Positions 10,283 through 23,573 are shown, counted from the stretch's first letter. The stretch is DNA of 64,000 nt from Nannobrachium achirus (GCA_963921795.1 OY997657.1:28298470-28362469), one strand, 5' to 3'. Notes: generated by a model not told the origin, from the letters alone. Numbers and translations are program-made.

Positions 10283-11906
10283 AGCTCCTATACAGAATGT
10301 TCTTAAAGTCTTAAAGACAACGGAAGTAGACTATGGAGATGACTTCTAGTGAAACAATATACAATAAACGTCTGTACTATCCATGCACTATACATGACAA
10401 AGTAATGCACTGTCAATAATGCGTCGGATGGTCAAAAACATATTCAAGCCTCTAGCAGCTTGCTAGACACTTATGGCCCGTGACCACTGCTTTTTTCCCG
10501 TCCGAAAACGCCATAGCGCTCGCCTAAAAACGCCCAACGTTTAAGGGTTAACATCCAACACTCTCTGTGTTGTATCTGTACAGTGAAGTGAGTGTTGGTC
10601 AACAGGGAGCTCAGAGCAAAGGTCGCTGTTGGCGGTGGAGGCAGCCATAAGCAATAGACATGAGTGACAGTCAGCTTGCTGTGCAGGTGAGCAGGGGATC
10701 AGGGGACAGAACATAACGCGAGGTACCGCAGCAGGTATCTGCAATAGGACACACATACTGACATACAGTAGTACTCCAGAGCCTCAGCATTGTGTGGATA
10801 CTGGACAGTATACACGCACAGAAAGCTCTTTCATGCACCTGCAGGTAGAAAGATGTCTTTCCCCTGCGATGATGACGGCGTTGATAGCCATTTTCGCTTC
10901 CCGTGGTTCAGCGATTTCACTCGAGGCCTTCGTCAAATGGACTAAATCTAAGGAACAGGGTTGTTGCAGAGAGCTGACTAATGTAGTCTGCACTGCACAT
11001 AGGTCGCAATGAGTGGGATGAAAGGGAAGCCTTTGAAATGTCAGAAAATGCAGCGCTGTGTATTTTCTCGGCACATCTGAACTGCTGCCAAAAGCCATGT
11101 TGGCTAACTATGATCTTTTTGATAATCACATGAATGACCACGCACACAACACAATAGAATCATTTCATAGTGGGCGTATTGATCGAATGCCTCTAAGAGA
11201 GCATAACCAAGTCATCCATAGCCAATTGTAATGAGTAAATAAAAATGTAATCTCTTGGGTTTAACTGTGGGTTACTGTATAACAACTGTGCCCTATTACG
11301 ATGAGCAAAACGTGCTATTTTGAAGTAAAAACACAACTTCTCTGGCACGCACGCACTCACAAATACGCACACACACACAAGCACGCACGCACAACACACA
11401 CACGCATAAACACACACACCATTGTCACAATCACAATCAGCATACTTCCATACATACATTATTCCTTTATTCCTTGAGTGCAATCTGTATGCATAACAGC
11501 GTCTTCAGGAGGCTATTCGCCGCACCATGGGCAGGAGGAATGTCTCCGGAGGTCAGCCGAATCAACTCTGGCGCGCGCGGCTGTGCACCTTGGAGTCTGC
11601 AGAGTCATAATAGAAGCTGCTCTTCATCTCCAGCAGGGCAGCGGGGTGAGGGCTGCAGTACAATGGGTTGAGGTGAATGTATTGAGGTACAGTATATGTA
11701 GTTTATGTTCGGTACCTGGCATGACAAAGGCTTGGCTTTCCATTAACTGGAAAGCGCTGCATGCCTGCGCGCTAAGAGGAATGGCCTATGCCCACACAGA
11801 GCATACACAGATTACATCGATCGGTGTGCACTGCCAGCGAACGTTATACAAGCACGTACGTACACACACACACACACGTCACAAATCTACTTGGAGGGGG
11901 AGAGTG
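10283..11906. other. No gene seen
   Basis: No convincing exon. A short CA/CG-rich microsatellite lies at 11347-11420. Open frames here are short and unlike known proteins. Confidence 0.35.
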
Positions 11907-12030
11907 CACAGTCAAAATCTAGAGTTAATTTAACTCAGAGCGCACACACACGGGACCAAATGGACCCTTCGCGAGTCCATTTGGTTCCATTTTGTGTACA
12001 GTAAATTGACACTCAGGATTTTACTGTGTG
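11907..12030. mobile_element. Mini-element family K, best copy
   Basis: Ends CACAGTCAAAATC and GATTTTACTGTGTG are inverted repeats. The centre has ACCAAATGGACC and GGTCCATTTGG-type complementary words. About 124 bp. Further copies are at 9388, 13197 and 20473. No target duplication was settled. Confidence 0.55.
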
Positions 12031-12734
12031 AGGGGAACAGAGACAGTGCAGTGAAGCAGATGTAATTACAAAAGGCAACACAAGCGGCGTCTCCCAAGCC
12101 TTTCTGACCCACATGGAGGAAATAAGTCAGGGCTTATCAGGCCGCTGCAGAACGGGGGAATGTGGCGGCTGAGGTGGCGACGGCTCCCTGCTCTTTTCAG
12201 ATGTGACACTGTGAGATGATGGTGGAGAGGTGGTGGTGGTGGTGGTGGGGTTTCTAACTGGAGAGGATGGCAAATGAGCAAACTCTGCCTCGGCTTCATT
12301 CCCGCAAGCAGACAATCTGGTTGGTGCCTAGCGAAGGAGAGATGAGGGAGATAAGCGCTGCTGCTACCACTACTACTAGGCCAGTTGTCACTTCTCACAC
12401 AGAGACGGGAGCTTAAGTTAGAGGATATACAGTACACTACAGTGGGTGTGGGGCATGTGCCGCTGGATATAAAAAGAGGCGGGATGGTGGGATATATAGG
12501 CCAGCAGCCACAGAGCGAATGTTGTTAATAGCGACTGTTAATCATGCTGCAATAAACACTCATACAGCGGTAGATCTGCTGTACCACCAGATAACATGCA
12601 ATAAACATGCTCTCAGTACACAGCTATATTATTAGGTTATGGTTCACATGTGACTTAAATGGGGGGAGGGGGAGGGGGGGGGGGGGGGTTGGGGCAGCTA
12701 CATTATAGACATTATTAGTGTGGTTGCTATAGGC

Positions 12735-13000
12735 CAGTGGTTCTCAACCTTTTCAGGCCGCGACCCCCAAAATAATCATATTTTAACTGGGGACCCCCCA
12801 CCCTGACGAGCACTAACAGTTGAGGAATTACATTTTGGATAACACGGCTCTATTGTGAAAATAATAGATCTACATGCTCACAACGGCTCACATTGCGAGG
12901 CGTTGTGCGCATGTAGATTGGTTATTTTCACAATTTCTGCTGCTCATATTTGAACATTTGGCCAGTGTTTCATTTGGTATTAAAAAGTCCTTAAATTGTA
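12735..13000. mobile_element. hAT-like mini-transposon family C, copy 1, right end lost
   Basis: Starts CAGTGGTTCTCAACCTTTTC and contains GACCCCCAAAATAATCAT as in the other family C copies. The palindrome (12860-12925) extends to an ATTGTGAAAATA stem. The right GAACCACTG end is not found, so the right limit is approximate. Confidence 0.7.
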
Positions 13001-13196
13001 AATGTGCTGATATCTACTGTAAATTCAGACAGTAGTTCACAGAATTTAACCTTTATGGTCATATGAGCCTCATACATGAATCATACATTTATGTATGATA
13101 AATCATATCTAACAGTCCCGAAGTCCCATGGGGTGCTTGAGAGGGTTCCTGTGGGTCCCCAGCTAAATGGTTGATAAGTTAAATAGGAATCAAATG

Positions 13197-13299
13197 AACC
13201 CTTGAGAGTTGAATAAATTGAACCTGGAACCTTATGGGTACATTTAGTTGTCCTTGTACACTCTCATAGTTAAACTATAGCACTGAGGATTTCACAGTG
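13197..13299. repeat. Mini-element family K, copy
   Basis: Diverged copy ending GATTTCACAGTGTG, with TACACTCTCATAGTTAAA matching the corresponding part of the 9388 copy. Confidence 0.45.
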
Positions 13300-13756
13300 T
13301 GGGGCCCCAGAGATCAAAAGCGTATCAAACTCCTTAAAATTAAAATGGTTGAGAATGACTGCTGTGTGCCACCTCATCTAACACAGCCCAGAGGAATCCA
13401 TGCTGACCTATTCTGGGCACAGTGCGTGCTGTTCAGAGTAAGTAAATGTAAGGAAGAAAATGAAAAATGTCACTTTGAATGCAATGCTGTGCTCACGATG
13501 GTGACGACTGCAGTCAGTTCCTGTTTCTCTTCAGCACGGCATGTGAGTGAGAGAGAAAGAGAGAGACAGCCGACAGACAAGTGTTGTTATTGTTGTTATT
13601 GTTTTTTGGCCGTTTTTGAGTGCAGGGAGACAACTCCCAGGTATTGTCAGTTGACTAAGCGAGCAGCTAAGAGATGAAGATGAGTTTTGTGTCTTGACAG
13701 GTTTATTGCAAAAACTGCAGGTGCAAACAGCTTGGTCCCTATGCCTCCTGCTGCTG

Positions 13757-13758
<2 letters not shown>
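13300..13758. other. No gene seen
   Basis: Short open frames only. Unique-looking sequence between a family K copy and a CA repeat. Confidence 0.35.

Positions 13759-13853
<95 letters not shown>
13759..13853. repeat. (CA)n microsatellite
   Basis: About 46 uninterrupted CA units. Confidence 0.97.
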
Positions 13854-13854
<1 letters not shown>

Positions 13855-13994
13855 TGTTCTACCATATAGACAACTTCGGGGAGCAAAACAGAAAGGCAGA
13901 GGTTCTTCACCAGGATGAAGAAAGAGGAAACAGTGCAGGAATGAGAAATAAAGCCAGGTTCAGGGTGTGTTGTTTGCACTTTGACACGCGCACA

Positions 13995-13995
13995 T

Positions 13996-14038
<43 letters not shown>

Positions 14039-14081
14039 CACACACACACACACACGCACACACACACACACACACACACGC
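13995..14081. repeat. (CA)n microsatellite with CG steps
   Basis: CA repeat with regularly spaced CGCA interruptions, running into a CT repeat at 14085-14130. Confidence 0.95.
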
Positions 14082-14162
14082 ACACTCTCTCTCTCTCTCA
14101 CTCTCACTCTCTCTCTCTTCTCTCTCCCTCCTTATCTCTTCTTCCACAGGAGACCAGGAGAG

Positions 14163-14164
<2 letters not shown>

Positions 14165-14240
<76 letters not shown>
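14165..14240. repeat. (GA)n microsatellite
   Basis: About 37 GA units. With the CT run at 14085-14130 it gives an imperfect purine/pyrimidine inverted arrangement. Confidence 0.97.
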
Positions 14241-14243
<3 letters not shown>

Positions 14244-14467
14244 GAGGGGGGGGCCTATGGAGTAAAAAGGAAGCTTGGCTTGTCAGCTTTCTCTTCATGG
14301 CAGCCTTAAGTGGATGGATGCCCTTCAGGGACAAACTAGCTGATGAGTGGCAGAAGGTTGGATTTCCCCTCAAAGTTAGCACAACTGCTGGGTTTCATTT
14401 TGGAGTCGAGTTGCTTCTTATCCACCCTCCAACCTGAAGAAAAGCACCAGATGAAACAAGGTAGCTA

Positions 14468-15125
14468 TAGCCGGGGAGCCACAGGCCCAAAAGCTCAAAG
14501 AATAGGATGTTACCTGTGATGTCATGACATACTTTTAATTTTTGTTTTTTCTATTAATTTGGTCATCAAGGTCCACAGAATGAGAGGCCTGCTCTGCCGG
14601 AAATCCTGCGAAAAAAAGTTATGGCCATTTGTATATTCACTCCATCGACTTCAATATAAAGGAAAGAAACACACCAAAAAAACATGCTTTAAGTAGCATG
14701 TGAGGGGTCAAACTAGGGATTCTTGATGATTCTGAATCCATTGCAAGCATTTGTTTTGCATGAAAAACATTCCTTGGGCTAGAAAACGGACCAAAATAAC
14801 GGTGAAAAGTGATGACTCATCACTTTTCACAGGTTTGAGAGGCTGAAATCTAGCCCAAGGAATGTTTTTCATGCAAAACAAATGCTTGCAATGGATTCAG
14901 AATCATGAAGAACCCTTAGTTTGACCCCTCACATGCTACTTTTTTTGGTTTGTTTTTTTCCAGTATAGTGAAGTCAATTGGAAACTTTTTTTCGCAGGAT
15001 TTCCGGCAGAGCAGGCCTCTCATTCTGTGTACCTTATTGACCAAATTAATAGGACAAACAAAAATTTGGAGTATGTCATGACATCACAGGTCCTCTCTCA
15101 TTTTGGCCCAGTGGCTCCCCGGCTA
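14468..15125. mobile_element. Long foldback element, about 660 bp
   Basis: Two arms of roughly 310 bp are near-complementary. Left words CCGGGGAGCCAC, GATGTCATGACATAC and GGCCTGCTCTGCCGGAAATC recur inverted on the right. The middle (14803-14831) is itself a palindrome, GTGAAAAGTGATG either side of an AP-1-like TGACTCA word. TA lies at both outer ends, which would suit a Tc1/mariner-type duplication, but this is not proven. Non-coding. Confidence 0.75.
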
Positions 15126-15387
15126 CTACTACTGTGGTTTCATCTGCGGCCTGGCAGATTAATATTAATGTTGAACAGTAGTGACGATTATGCATGGAAA
15201 TACATGTATCTATCAGCAATGAGTATACTGTATGAGACCAAATACTGTATGTACAATGTGTAAATGGCTTCAACAGTGGGACATACTGTATGTGTGCAGT
15301 CTATCAACAGTGACTATGAATGAATTTATGATAAAGATACAACGGAAGAATATTCTTAGTGCGGCTGACCTCCAGGATGCAGTGAAG

Positions 15388-15400
15388 TGTTGAGAGAGAG

Positions 15401-15439
<39 letters not shown>

Positions 15440-15556
15440 CAGACAGAGAGAGAGAGGGAGAGAGACAAAGAGAGAAAGAAAGAGGGAGAGAGAAGGGGAG
15501 AGGGAAAGAAAGGGAGAGAGAGGGGAGAGAGAGAGAGAGAGAAAGAAAGAGGGAGG
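15388..15556. repeat. (GA)n-rich purine tract
   Basis: GA and GGGA repeats with scattered AAAG units over about 170 bp. Confidence 0.93.
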
Positions 15557-16547
15557 GATAGGTGAGAAACGAAGTGTTAAAGTTCAACGGAGGTAATCAC
15601 CACTTGGCGTTTGGAGAAATTGGAAAGATGAAGAAGGGAGGGAAAGTCAGTTAATCAGAAAGGATGTGGATACATGGTTGGGGCCTTTGAATGAAATATG
15701 ACTTATATTATTTCTCCTTGCTCCTCAGACAGGGCCGTCTGTCATGGGCAGGAAGGGGCCAGAGAAAGTGGGCTAAGTGGCCGGGCCATTTCGTGTGCCT
15801 TTCCAAGTGGCTGAATAGATATTAGGATTTTACAGGCTATTACACATGATAATTGGAGAGCATATTGAATTTCGGGCTATTTTCTCTGAAAGTCTCTTCC
15901 CTTTTTTTTTCTCCATCGCCACTTCTCTATAAATAAACATTTTTTGCTGTGTATGAGCCATATATAGTGTATAGGGTTTAAGGGTTGTTTATGACAAACA
16001 TCAGTATTCCTGGCTCTCTCACAAATTCAATAACGGGCTCTACTAATTGCGTGGCTTAAAACCGGCTTTAGCCCTTTAGATATTCATCTAAGCCAATTAA
16101 GTGAGAGGCAGGCCGGGGATGGGGCGTAATCCCTGGTTGAATGTTAAGAGTGCAATATCGTGAGAGGATTCTCGCCATTTCTAAAGCAGCGCTTGAAACA
16201 TGCCAACCCCAAAAGGGGTAAGAGGTAACATCAGAGGAGAAACAATTCAGAATCAATCATTAGTATCAGAGAAAATTGTGATCATGATCATGATCAAAGG
16301 CACTGGGAGTAAGGCACTCTGGTGGTGCAGGGGAAAAGGTCCTCCACAGCGCATCTGACTTTGCCTGGTTTTCCAGCAAATAGAATTGGCAAATGTTTGT
16401 GGGAGGGAGGCCAGACGAGGAGGGCAGACGATGTTGCTGCATTAGGGACTCAGCAGGGGTATGGAACTACGAGGGATAGGGTGTTCTTCCACATGAGCTA
16501 TGTCCTCCAGTCAAGCTCCGTCAGATGAAGTTGTATGTGATTCCATG
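15557..16547. other. No gene seen
   Basis: Unique-looking A/T-rich sequence. No exon recognised; probably intronic or intergenic. Confidence 0.35.
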
Positions 16548-16958
16548 TAGGGATGTTAACAATTAATCTAAAATTGAATAATTGCCTTTAGGAAATTATT
16601 TGATTAAAATATATTTTTTTGCCTAGTGAAAGTTATGTTGCCTAGTTACAGGTATGGTGTGTGTGATATCAAATGCGAGCTTAACATAAACACAGTAATC
16701 TTTAATCATATTCCATCTGAGTCTAGGGCTTTTGGAGAGAATTGAGACGTACTCCATAGAGCACTGCAAAGGGGAGGTGTGTGTGTGTCCAGCTGAAGCT
16801 TGTTGATGCTCGTTATTGTTATAAACATCAAGGCAATTATGTTTCTGCACTCCTTTTCGGTTTCGGACAAGAATTTTCCATTTGGTCCTAAAAAACGCAG
16901 CCTATCAAATAAGCAGTTAATCAATTAATGAATTGTTAATCTATAATTTGCATCCCTA
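16548..16958. mobile_element. hAT-like mini-transposon, another family
   Basis: Starts TAGGGATGTTAACAATTAAT and ends ATTTGCATCCCTA. Flanks ATTCCATG (16540-16547) and ATTCCATC (16959-16966) are an 8-bp duplication with one change. It does not contain the window-wide palindrome. Non-coding. Confidence 0.78.
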
Positions 16959-16966
16959 ATTCCATC

Positions 16967-18057
16967 CTATAGGTCCAACCAGTCCAAAGACCAAACCAGG
17001 GGTCAACAATGGCAAGATTACTCTAGTGTGGGATAATCAGGGAATTGGCATAATGACTGGGAGAAATGAATTGGGAGAAAGGGGGAAATGTGGCGCACAC
17101 AAAAAAGGCACTGGGAGTCACACAGCAGCACTGTGCTTGCAAAACACAAGAAAACTACCACCACAGCAAGAAGAGTAAAATAAAATACTATAATTAGGCC
17201 CAATTTTCCCCAACAACAACAAGCGAAAACCATTTAATGCTTAGAATAAGTGCTTTTATCAAGTTAAACTCCCAAATGGGAACGGTTTTACTGGTGCGGC
17301 CCACACTTGCAACTAAAACTAGGATCAAGAAAGAGTCACGGATGTGGAACTATAACTCAAATTAGCCCAGATGACCACCACATCCAACAGTCAAAGAGGA
17401 ACCTCACTGACTGCATTGTGTGTATATATAGAAAGGCATTTTCCACATGAAAAAGGCTTCGGTATGCTTTTTTCTTTTGGTTGACATTGTAGCTGTTAAC
17501 ACAACATCAACAGAAGCTCTTCAAGGAAGCCTCTATTTACCACTGTTTACTTACATGTACCACCTTCATTACTGCATACAATATTGCATGTTTATGCGAG
17601 GCACCCAACCCCAGACAGACAGGCACAGACTGCCTTCTTGTTCTTGAGTTCAATGGCGGAACTTCAATGGTGAATGTCAGTGGTGAAAACTTGAATCGTG
17701 ACATGTCCTAAAATCTAAGTGTGACATGGCAGACAAATTATGCATTGTGACATCAGTGGCGGTGTGTGCACCGTTCTGCTCAACCGCTCGGCTTAGCCAT
17801 GATAAAGAGCAGAGAGAGAGGAGAAAGATTATGAAATGCTGATGGAGTACCCTCAGCACTGCCATTCATCAACATAATTAACCATAATCAGCACTATCCA
17901 CCGAGAGAGAAGTGGATGATGGAAGAAGAGAAAAGGACTGACAAAGAGAAAAGGTAGTCAAGGTGACAGCGCTGCAAAGAAATGGAACCTTTTAAATTGT
18001 CAGTATGGACGCAGACCCAATCGAACAGATAAGAAACACCCACCCACCAACCCACCC
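16967..18057. other. No gene seen
   Basis: No repeat or coding segment recognised. Confidence 0.35.
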
Positions 18058-18063
18058 ACACAC

Positions 18064-18132
<69 letters not shown>
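18058..18132. repeat. (CA)n microsatellite
   Basis: About 35 CA units, preceded by ACCCACCC repeats at 18039-18057. Confidence 0.97.
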
Positions 18133-18134
<2 letters not shown>

Positions 18135-18790
18135 AAAGATGGCTGAGTCCACATATCTTTTCTTAAATTGGAGAATATTGTTGAGATAAGACACAGTTTT
18201 TACTTAGCCAATGCATAATAAAACACAAGGCTACCTACCCCACAGAAAGAAATTGTGTTTTGAAAAAGCCAATATCGAAGCTTTCACAAATATACACTCC
18301 ACTGATAACGCTACAAGCGCAGGGCCATCAGTTATCAGGACACACGGCTGTTTCCTTATTGCCTTGCGTTGCACTTTTGCACTGGTATAGCATGGTGTCA
18401 TAGAGTGCTCTGTGATTCTACATGCGGACAATGCTCTTTTATCTTTCTTAAAAAATGTGTTTGGAGCCATGCTTAACGCGTATCAAGAGTCCCCAACATA
18501 ACAACAGTACGTGGGTTTTATTGCACCCGATATACAGTAGCAGGCCGATATCACATGAAGTCAATTTTAGTCCACCGTGGAGAAGGTTGAAGACCTGCTC
18601 CCAGCTAAAGCTTACTAGTACTGTACTTAACACATTGGGTGCCCCTAGATTGAGCCCCATTTATCCCCTCTCGATGCCCAGACCCACCACCATTGTATTG
18701 AATACGGCCCTGCTGCGTCAATGCATGCGTCATGACGTCACTTGGTCACATAACATAACTTACTGTATGGGCTAGTGTTGATCATAGCTG

Positions 18791-19348
18791 TTGATTGCCG
18801 ATCAAAAGTTGGTAATTTTGCCTCAGCCTGCCACAGTTTTGGCCATAAAAAATACATCAGAGATAAAGGGCGTTAAAGATGGGGAAATGCATTGGAGTAT
18901 ATGGAGAAAAACGGCCGCGCGATGCTCTCAGCGTCCATTCGAAGCAACCAGCGGTGAACGGGCTACATCCAGGCATAGCCCCGACCTTACGGTGAGATTT
19001 AAAGTTGTTACTGTAAATACAGTAAACACGGCAAACACGGCGTGGGCCTCCAGCGACATCAAAGAGTTTGACGCGTGGGCACCCGCTGAGTTAATGGTAC
19101 TGGTAGATAAGATAACAGTGCTTCTTTTCAGTTTTATGCACGTGTGGGAAGCACTGTCAATTTCAGACTCCGTCAAGTATCAGATTTTACCCAATTTAGA
19201 AAAGAAGAAAATCCTGCCGTTCATGGAGTTCAGTTGGACTGGTGTACAGATAGCTCTGAAAAAAAAGAAGAAGAAAAAAAGAAAAAGAAAACAGCCTAGT
19301 CAGCTCAGTCCATCACGTCTCCAGCCAAGTTCCCATTACACATGCTGA
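18791..19348 (+). other. Open frame of 185 codons, unrecognised
   Basis: An ATG-started open frame in otherwise non-coding sequence. The translation has no motif I recognise. It contains short duplicated words (VTVNTVNTANT) and ends in a lysine/arginine run encoded by an A-rich simple repeat (19259-19290), then a serine/proline-rich tail. No flanking splice sites or related neighbours were seen. It may be chance or a decayed exon; I cannot tell which. Confidence 0.15.
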
Positions 19349-19660
19349 TCCCTTCATCTTCATCCATTATTAACAGCAGAATGCAGCCGTGGCTATGTAG
19401 GCCACTTTATGAGAGTTTAAATTTTAAATACTTTCAAATTCATGGGTAATTTGGAATGTGACATCTGACTGGCCGAAGAGAGGTTCTTCACTTATTTCCT
19501 TTAAAAAAAATAGATTTATTCCTTCTACCAAGAGTATCAGCATGAAGGACAGTTCACACCAAGCATGATAAATATTAATGTGAGAATCCACACAAACTTT
19601 AGTTGTGGTGTGAGTAATTAGTTAGTTAGAATGATTCTTAAAATAATATACCGTAGTTAA

Positions 19661-20088
19661 AGGAGGACTTTGCCACTTTTCAACCTATCTTCATATAATA
19701 GGTCTACACTAATGTTCATAATAAAATTGCAAAACAAATTTCTACTCGGCCCAAGTATCTTAGGAGAGTTGTGGGAAGTTCGGAAATCCATAGCCTTTTT
19801 TGACATATATTTTTTAAAACAATATTTTTGAAAAAATATCTTTGATTGTTATTATCGCGAGAACAATAGCTTCCACTTTAACATTGCAACTTTTCGGGAA
19901 TAGAAAGCCTGCATTTTCTATTAGCTTGGATTCCTCATTAATGATGTCACAAGACTATGGATTTCTGAACTTCCCACAGCTCTCCTAAGAGACTTGGACC
20001 GAGTTTTTCTTTTGCAATTTTATTATGAACATTAGTGAGGACCTATTATATGAAGATTTCAAAAATTGAAAAGTGGTGAAGTAATCCT
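19661..20088. mobile_element. TTAA-flanked foldback mini-transposon, 428 bp
   Basis: TTAA occurs at 19657-19660 and 20089-20092. Ends are AGGAGGACTTTGCCACTTTT and AAAAGTGGTGAAGTAATCCT. The arms stay complementary inward for over 100 bp (GGGAAGTTC / GAACTTCCC). TTAA duplication is typical of piggyBac and Kolobok families. Non-coding. Confidence 0.78.
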
Positions 20089-20472
20089 TTAATCGTTTTT
20101 GTGCTTGGTGTGGAAGGCCCATAAGAAATGTTGCACTAAATCCACCACACATTTAACACAAGTTTGCATCAACACAGTGGGGTATCCAAAGCCAGCGATT
20201 ACAGTATGTGTTATTTCCAGACAGTGTTATTTCTGGTTACCAAGAAACAAGCGGCTCCCTTTAAGATTAGGGGTTATTCTTAGATAAATTGGCAACAATC
20301 TCCAGTGCATATAGGCACTAATATCTACAGTCTAACTGTAGATCTATTAGCCTGATTGAGACCCTGAAGCACTCTTACCGATATTGTTTTTCGCTGCGTT
20401 GAATTATCTCGCTGTGCGGTCTTGAATCCAGCTCAAGCAGGACCCTTTTAAATTATCATTGTGGAGCCAAAC

Positions 20473-20595
20473 TCACTGTAAACTTCTGAGAGTTCATTTA
20501 ATTCAGAGAGGGTACAAATGGAAACACAAATGGACCCAAAACGGGTCCATTTCCACCCTCTCAGACTTAAATTAACACGAGGCCTTTACCGTGTG
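20473..20595. mobile_element. Mini-element family K, copy
   Basis: Starts CACTGTAAACTTCTGAGAGT and ends CCTTTACCGTGTG. The centre pairs AAATGGACCC with GGGTCCATTT. About 123 bp, like the 11907 copy. Confidence 0.55.
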
Positions 20596-20844
20596 TGGAG
20601 CGGTTTCATTGTGGTGCTGTGCAACCTAGTGTGCCAGAGGCCGTTCCCCTATGACACCAACCTTTTCAGGCACTAATAGAATCACAGCACACAGAATGCC
20701 AATTAAATAAACATATAAGTGGAAAACAAAATGAGCAGAGGGAGCGCAAGAAAATAATTGCCATAAAACCCCTTGAGGTAAACACATGTTCCCGCAGTAG
20801 GCAGCCTCTATAAGACGGAGGCTGAGGAGGGAAGGGGGGGAGCA

Positions 20845-20849
<5 letters not shown>

Positions 20850-20925
<76 letters not shown>
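20850..20925. repeat. (TG)n microsatellite
   Basis: About 37 TG units. Confidence 0.97.
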
Positions 20926-20931
<6 letters not shown>

Positions 20932-21304
20932 ACGCGTGTCTCCACAGTGAGGCATAGTGAACCAAGCCACGGAGGGGGAGTTCAAACCAGCAAGGCAGGC
21001 TGGGCTGTATGAACGCAATGTTAATTTAGCCTTGTTTTAATTAGCCCTTCTGCCAGTGCAGAGCACGCCAGATCTTGGGGGGGACTTTGGGGCTGCCCTG
21101 AAGATCTGGGCAGACTGGCAGCCCGAGCGCAGGCCACCAGATTGGCACGCCTAACTACTGCCTGTGTCAGACTGGCATCTGGGCGCCCACATAACACACC
21201 GCTGTTCTCACTGCCTGGAGGCAAGATCTCAATTCTTCAGCTGGGGTTGACAACAGGACAGAGATAGACACACAGATAGAACACAGGCAGGCATGTGCGT
21301 CGGC

Positions 21305-21362
21305 TCGCACGCACGCGCGCACGCACGCACGCACGCACGCACGCACACACGCACACACGCAC

Positions 21363-21400
<38 letters not shown>
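21305..21400. repeat. (ACGC)n then (CA)n compound microsatellite
   Basis: ACGC units grade into CACACACG and then pure CA. The same compound order occurs at 26664-26815. Confidence 0.95.
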
Positions 21401-21404
<4 letters not shown>

Positions 21405-21668
21405 GCTACTTTATAAACTTCCATTCAATTTTCTCTTTTGTAATCCTTTTTAATTCCTCCTGTGAGTTTTGCGCCATTTTAATTAAATCATGCTCTGCTG
21501 TTTTTTTTATGTTTTTGTCTGGTTTCTTTTTTGTTTGTTTTGCTGTCTCTGAGTAACAGTGGAAAGATAAAAAAGAAGAGACAGTTGCTTATGATAATGT
21601 GTCTGAATCTGACTCTTAGGGACAATCTCTGTTTACTGAGTGCACACTTGTACTACGTTCAATGGGTG

Positions 21669-21670
<2 letters not shown>

Positions 21671-21703
<33 letters not shown>

Positions 21704-21730
21704 TGTGAGAGTGTGTGTGTGAGAATGCAC
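21671..21730. repeat. (TG)n microsatellite
   Basis: TG repeat with GA interruptions. Confidence 0.9.
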
Positions 21731-23180
21731 GTGTGTGTATGTGTTTGTGTGTGCACACACATGCATGTGCTTGTGCGTGTCTGTTGGAGGGGTATCCTCC
21801 TCGGTGTGTAGGAATCCGGGCTGATATTTAAAGAGCTTGACTATTATACGAGTCATTTGAAGAAAGAAAAAAAAAAGAATGAAGACAATCCCTTTCGAGC
21901 GGAAAACAAGAGCGTGCCCTGATGGAATGAACAAATATGAGCCTAACTGCTTTAGTTTTCTGAGAGGATTTATGACATGCCGTCTTATTATCCGCAGGTC
22001 GGATTACCGCTCCCCTCAGAAATAGAGCGGCTCCACGCCACATCAAGCCCAGAGTGTTTCCAGGGACCGGGCGGTGCTGTTCCTTTACCTTTCGGCTGAT
22101 GACACTGAGCCATGCAGCCAAAGACTCCCGTCTGGAAGAGACTCCACTTGTTTGTCTTAGTAACTCTGATGTGTCAGGACGATCACAAAAGGTCAAGAGG
22201 AGGCAGGTGCCTCTTTTGTTGCGTCTAGTGTCACAAAACTGATGAGCGCTCCCCTTGAAGCGGCTTGTAATTGGCCGGTGAGCACCCCGGTGAAATGGCA
22301 AAGCTCTCCACGAGGGAAAGATTAAGCTAGCTGGAGATGCAGATACTGTGGGGCTTAGGGAGGGGTGAGGGACGGGTCTCCTGCTTGACTTTGAGAGACG
22401 GTGAGAGAGAGAGAGAGAGCTGGAGGCAAGGCGGTCTGATTAACATACTGTGCGGTACGGAGCCCCTATCTACCAGCCAGGGTCTGTCTGGGGAAATATG
22501 CAGCAGCCGCCGTTAATGGGAGCCAGCATGTTTATTGTCCTGTTAATTAGCAGGGATGTGGTTTAGGCTGTAAAGATAGGTAGCCTGTGAATTCAGGAGA
22601 GGATGCGCGAACAACTCGACAAAGAGCCGTACAGTACACAAGCTCCTCTCCTCTCCTCAAACAATCATGACAAATGCTGTCAGCCAATCCTAAAAGCCTC
22701 TTCCGGTGAGCAAGACTTTTTTTTTTTACTGTATAAGCTTTCAGACACATTTCCTAAAGCCACAGGAATGCTAACTCACTTCTGTGCCAGTTGAGGTGTT
22801 TGATCCTGCCAGCTTTGATCATGGAGAATGTAGAGAGCCAGGGAGATATAGTTGCGATTTTTCCACATATACTGCAGTGTGCAAAAAATGCTTTTGCATA
22901 CAGTTCTTTTCTTTTCTTTTGAGCTCCTTTGCAAATGTGTTTACCTTAGGTAACTGTTTCAGTCTCCTGAATTTCACCTCTCGGTGAAACACATCGTTGC
23001 CTCCAGCCACAGTGGGTGTCGAAAATGCATTTGTGGTCAACACCATCAAGTTCTTCATAAGTTATAGCATAAGAATAGAAACCAAAACAAATGCCCTCGG
23101 TTGGGTATAGTCGGGTGTTTTGAGGTTTTTTGAGGTAGAGGGTGTGTATATGTAGTCGACCGGAGGTGTCCCACGCCAAC
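21731..23180. other. No gene seen
   Basis: Unique-looking sequence with no recognisable exon. Confidence 0.35.
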
Positions 23181-23226
23181 AATAGCAGATCTATATAAGC
23201 TCACGACAACTTGTGAGCTCATGGAT
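23181..23226. repeat. Remnant of the window-wide palindrome
   Basis: ATAGCAGATCTATATAAGCT followed by a short complementary arm. The surrounding element is not recognisable. Confidence 0.45.
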
Positions 23227-23566
23227 TTTCAGCGCTGGACGCCTTCGTATGGCACAGCATAAATCTGTCTTAAAGCTTGCACCAGTATTCCCTATCATGC
23301 CTGATCAGCGGAGGATAGGAGGTTTCTGAGGCTAAGCCTGTGGACTAGAGAGCCCCTACAGTCATTTCCATAATTCATATTTCAGCCGGCTCCCAGTCAT
23401 GTTGGACACCAAAATAGAGATAATGGATTTCTTGGTCTCTCTCTTCTTCTTTCATCACCTCCAGTATAGAGCCTGCAGACATTCCACCTGCACACTCTCT
23501 CACATGGATGTGCACAGTCACTCCTACACAGACACACATAGTGGGATACGCATACACGCACGCACG

Positions 23567-23573
23567 CGCACGC

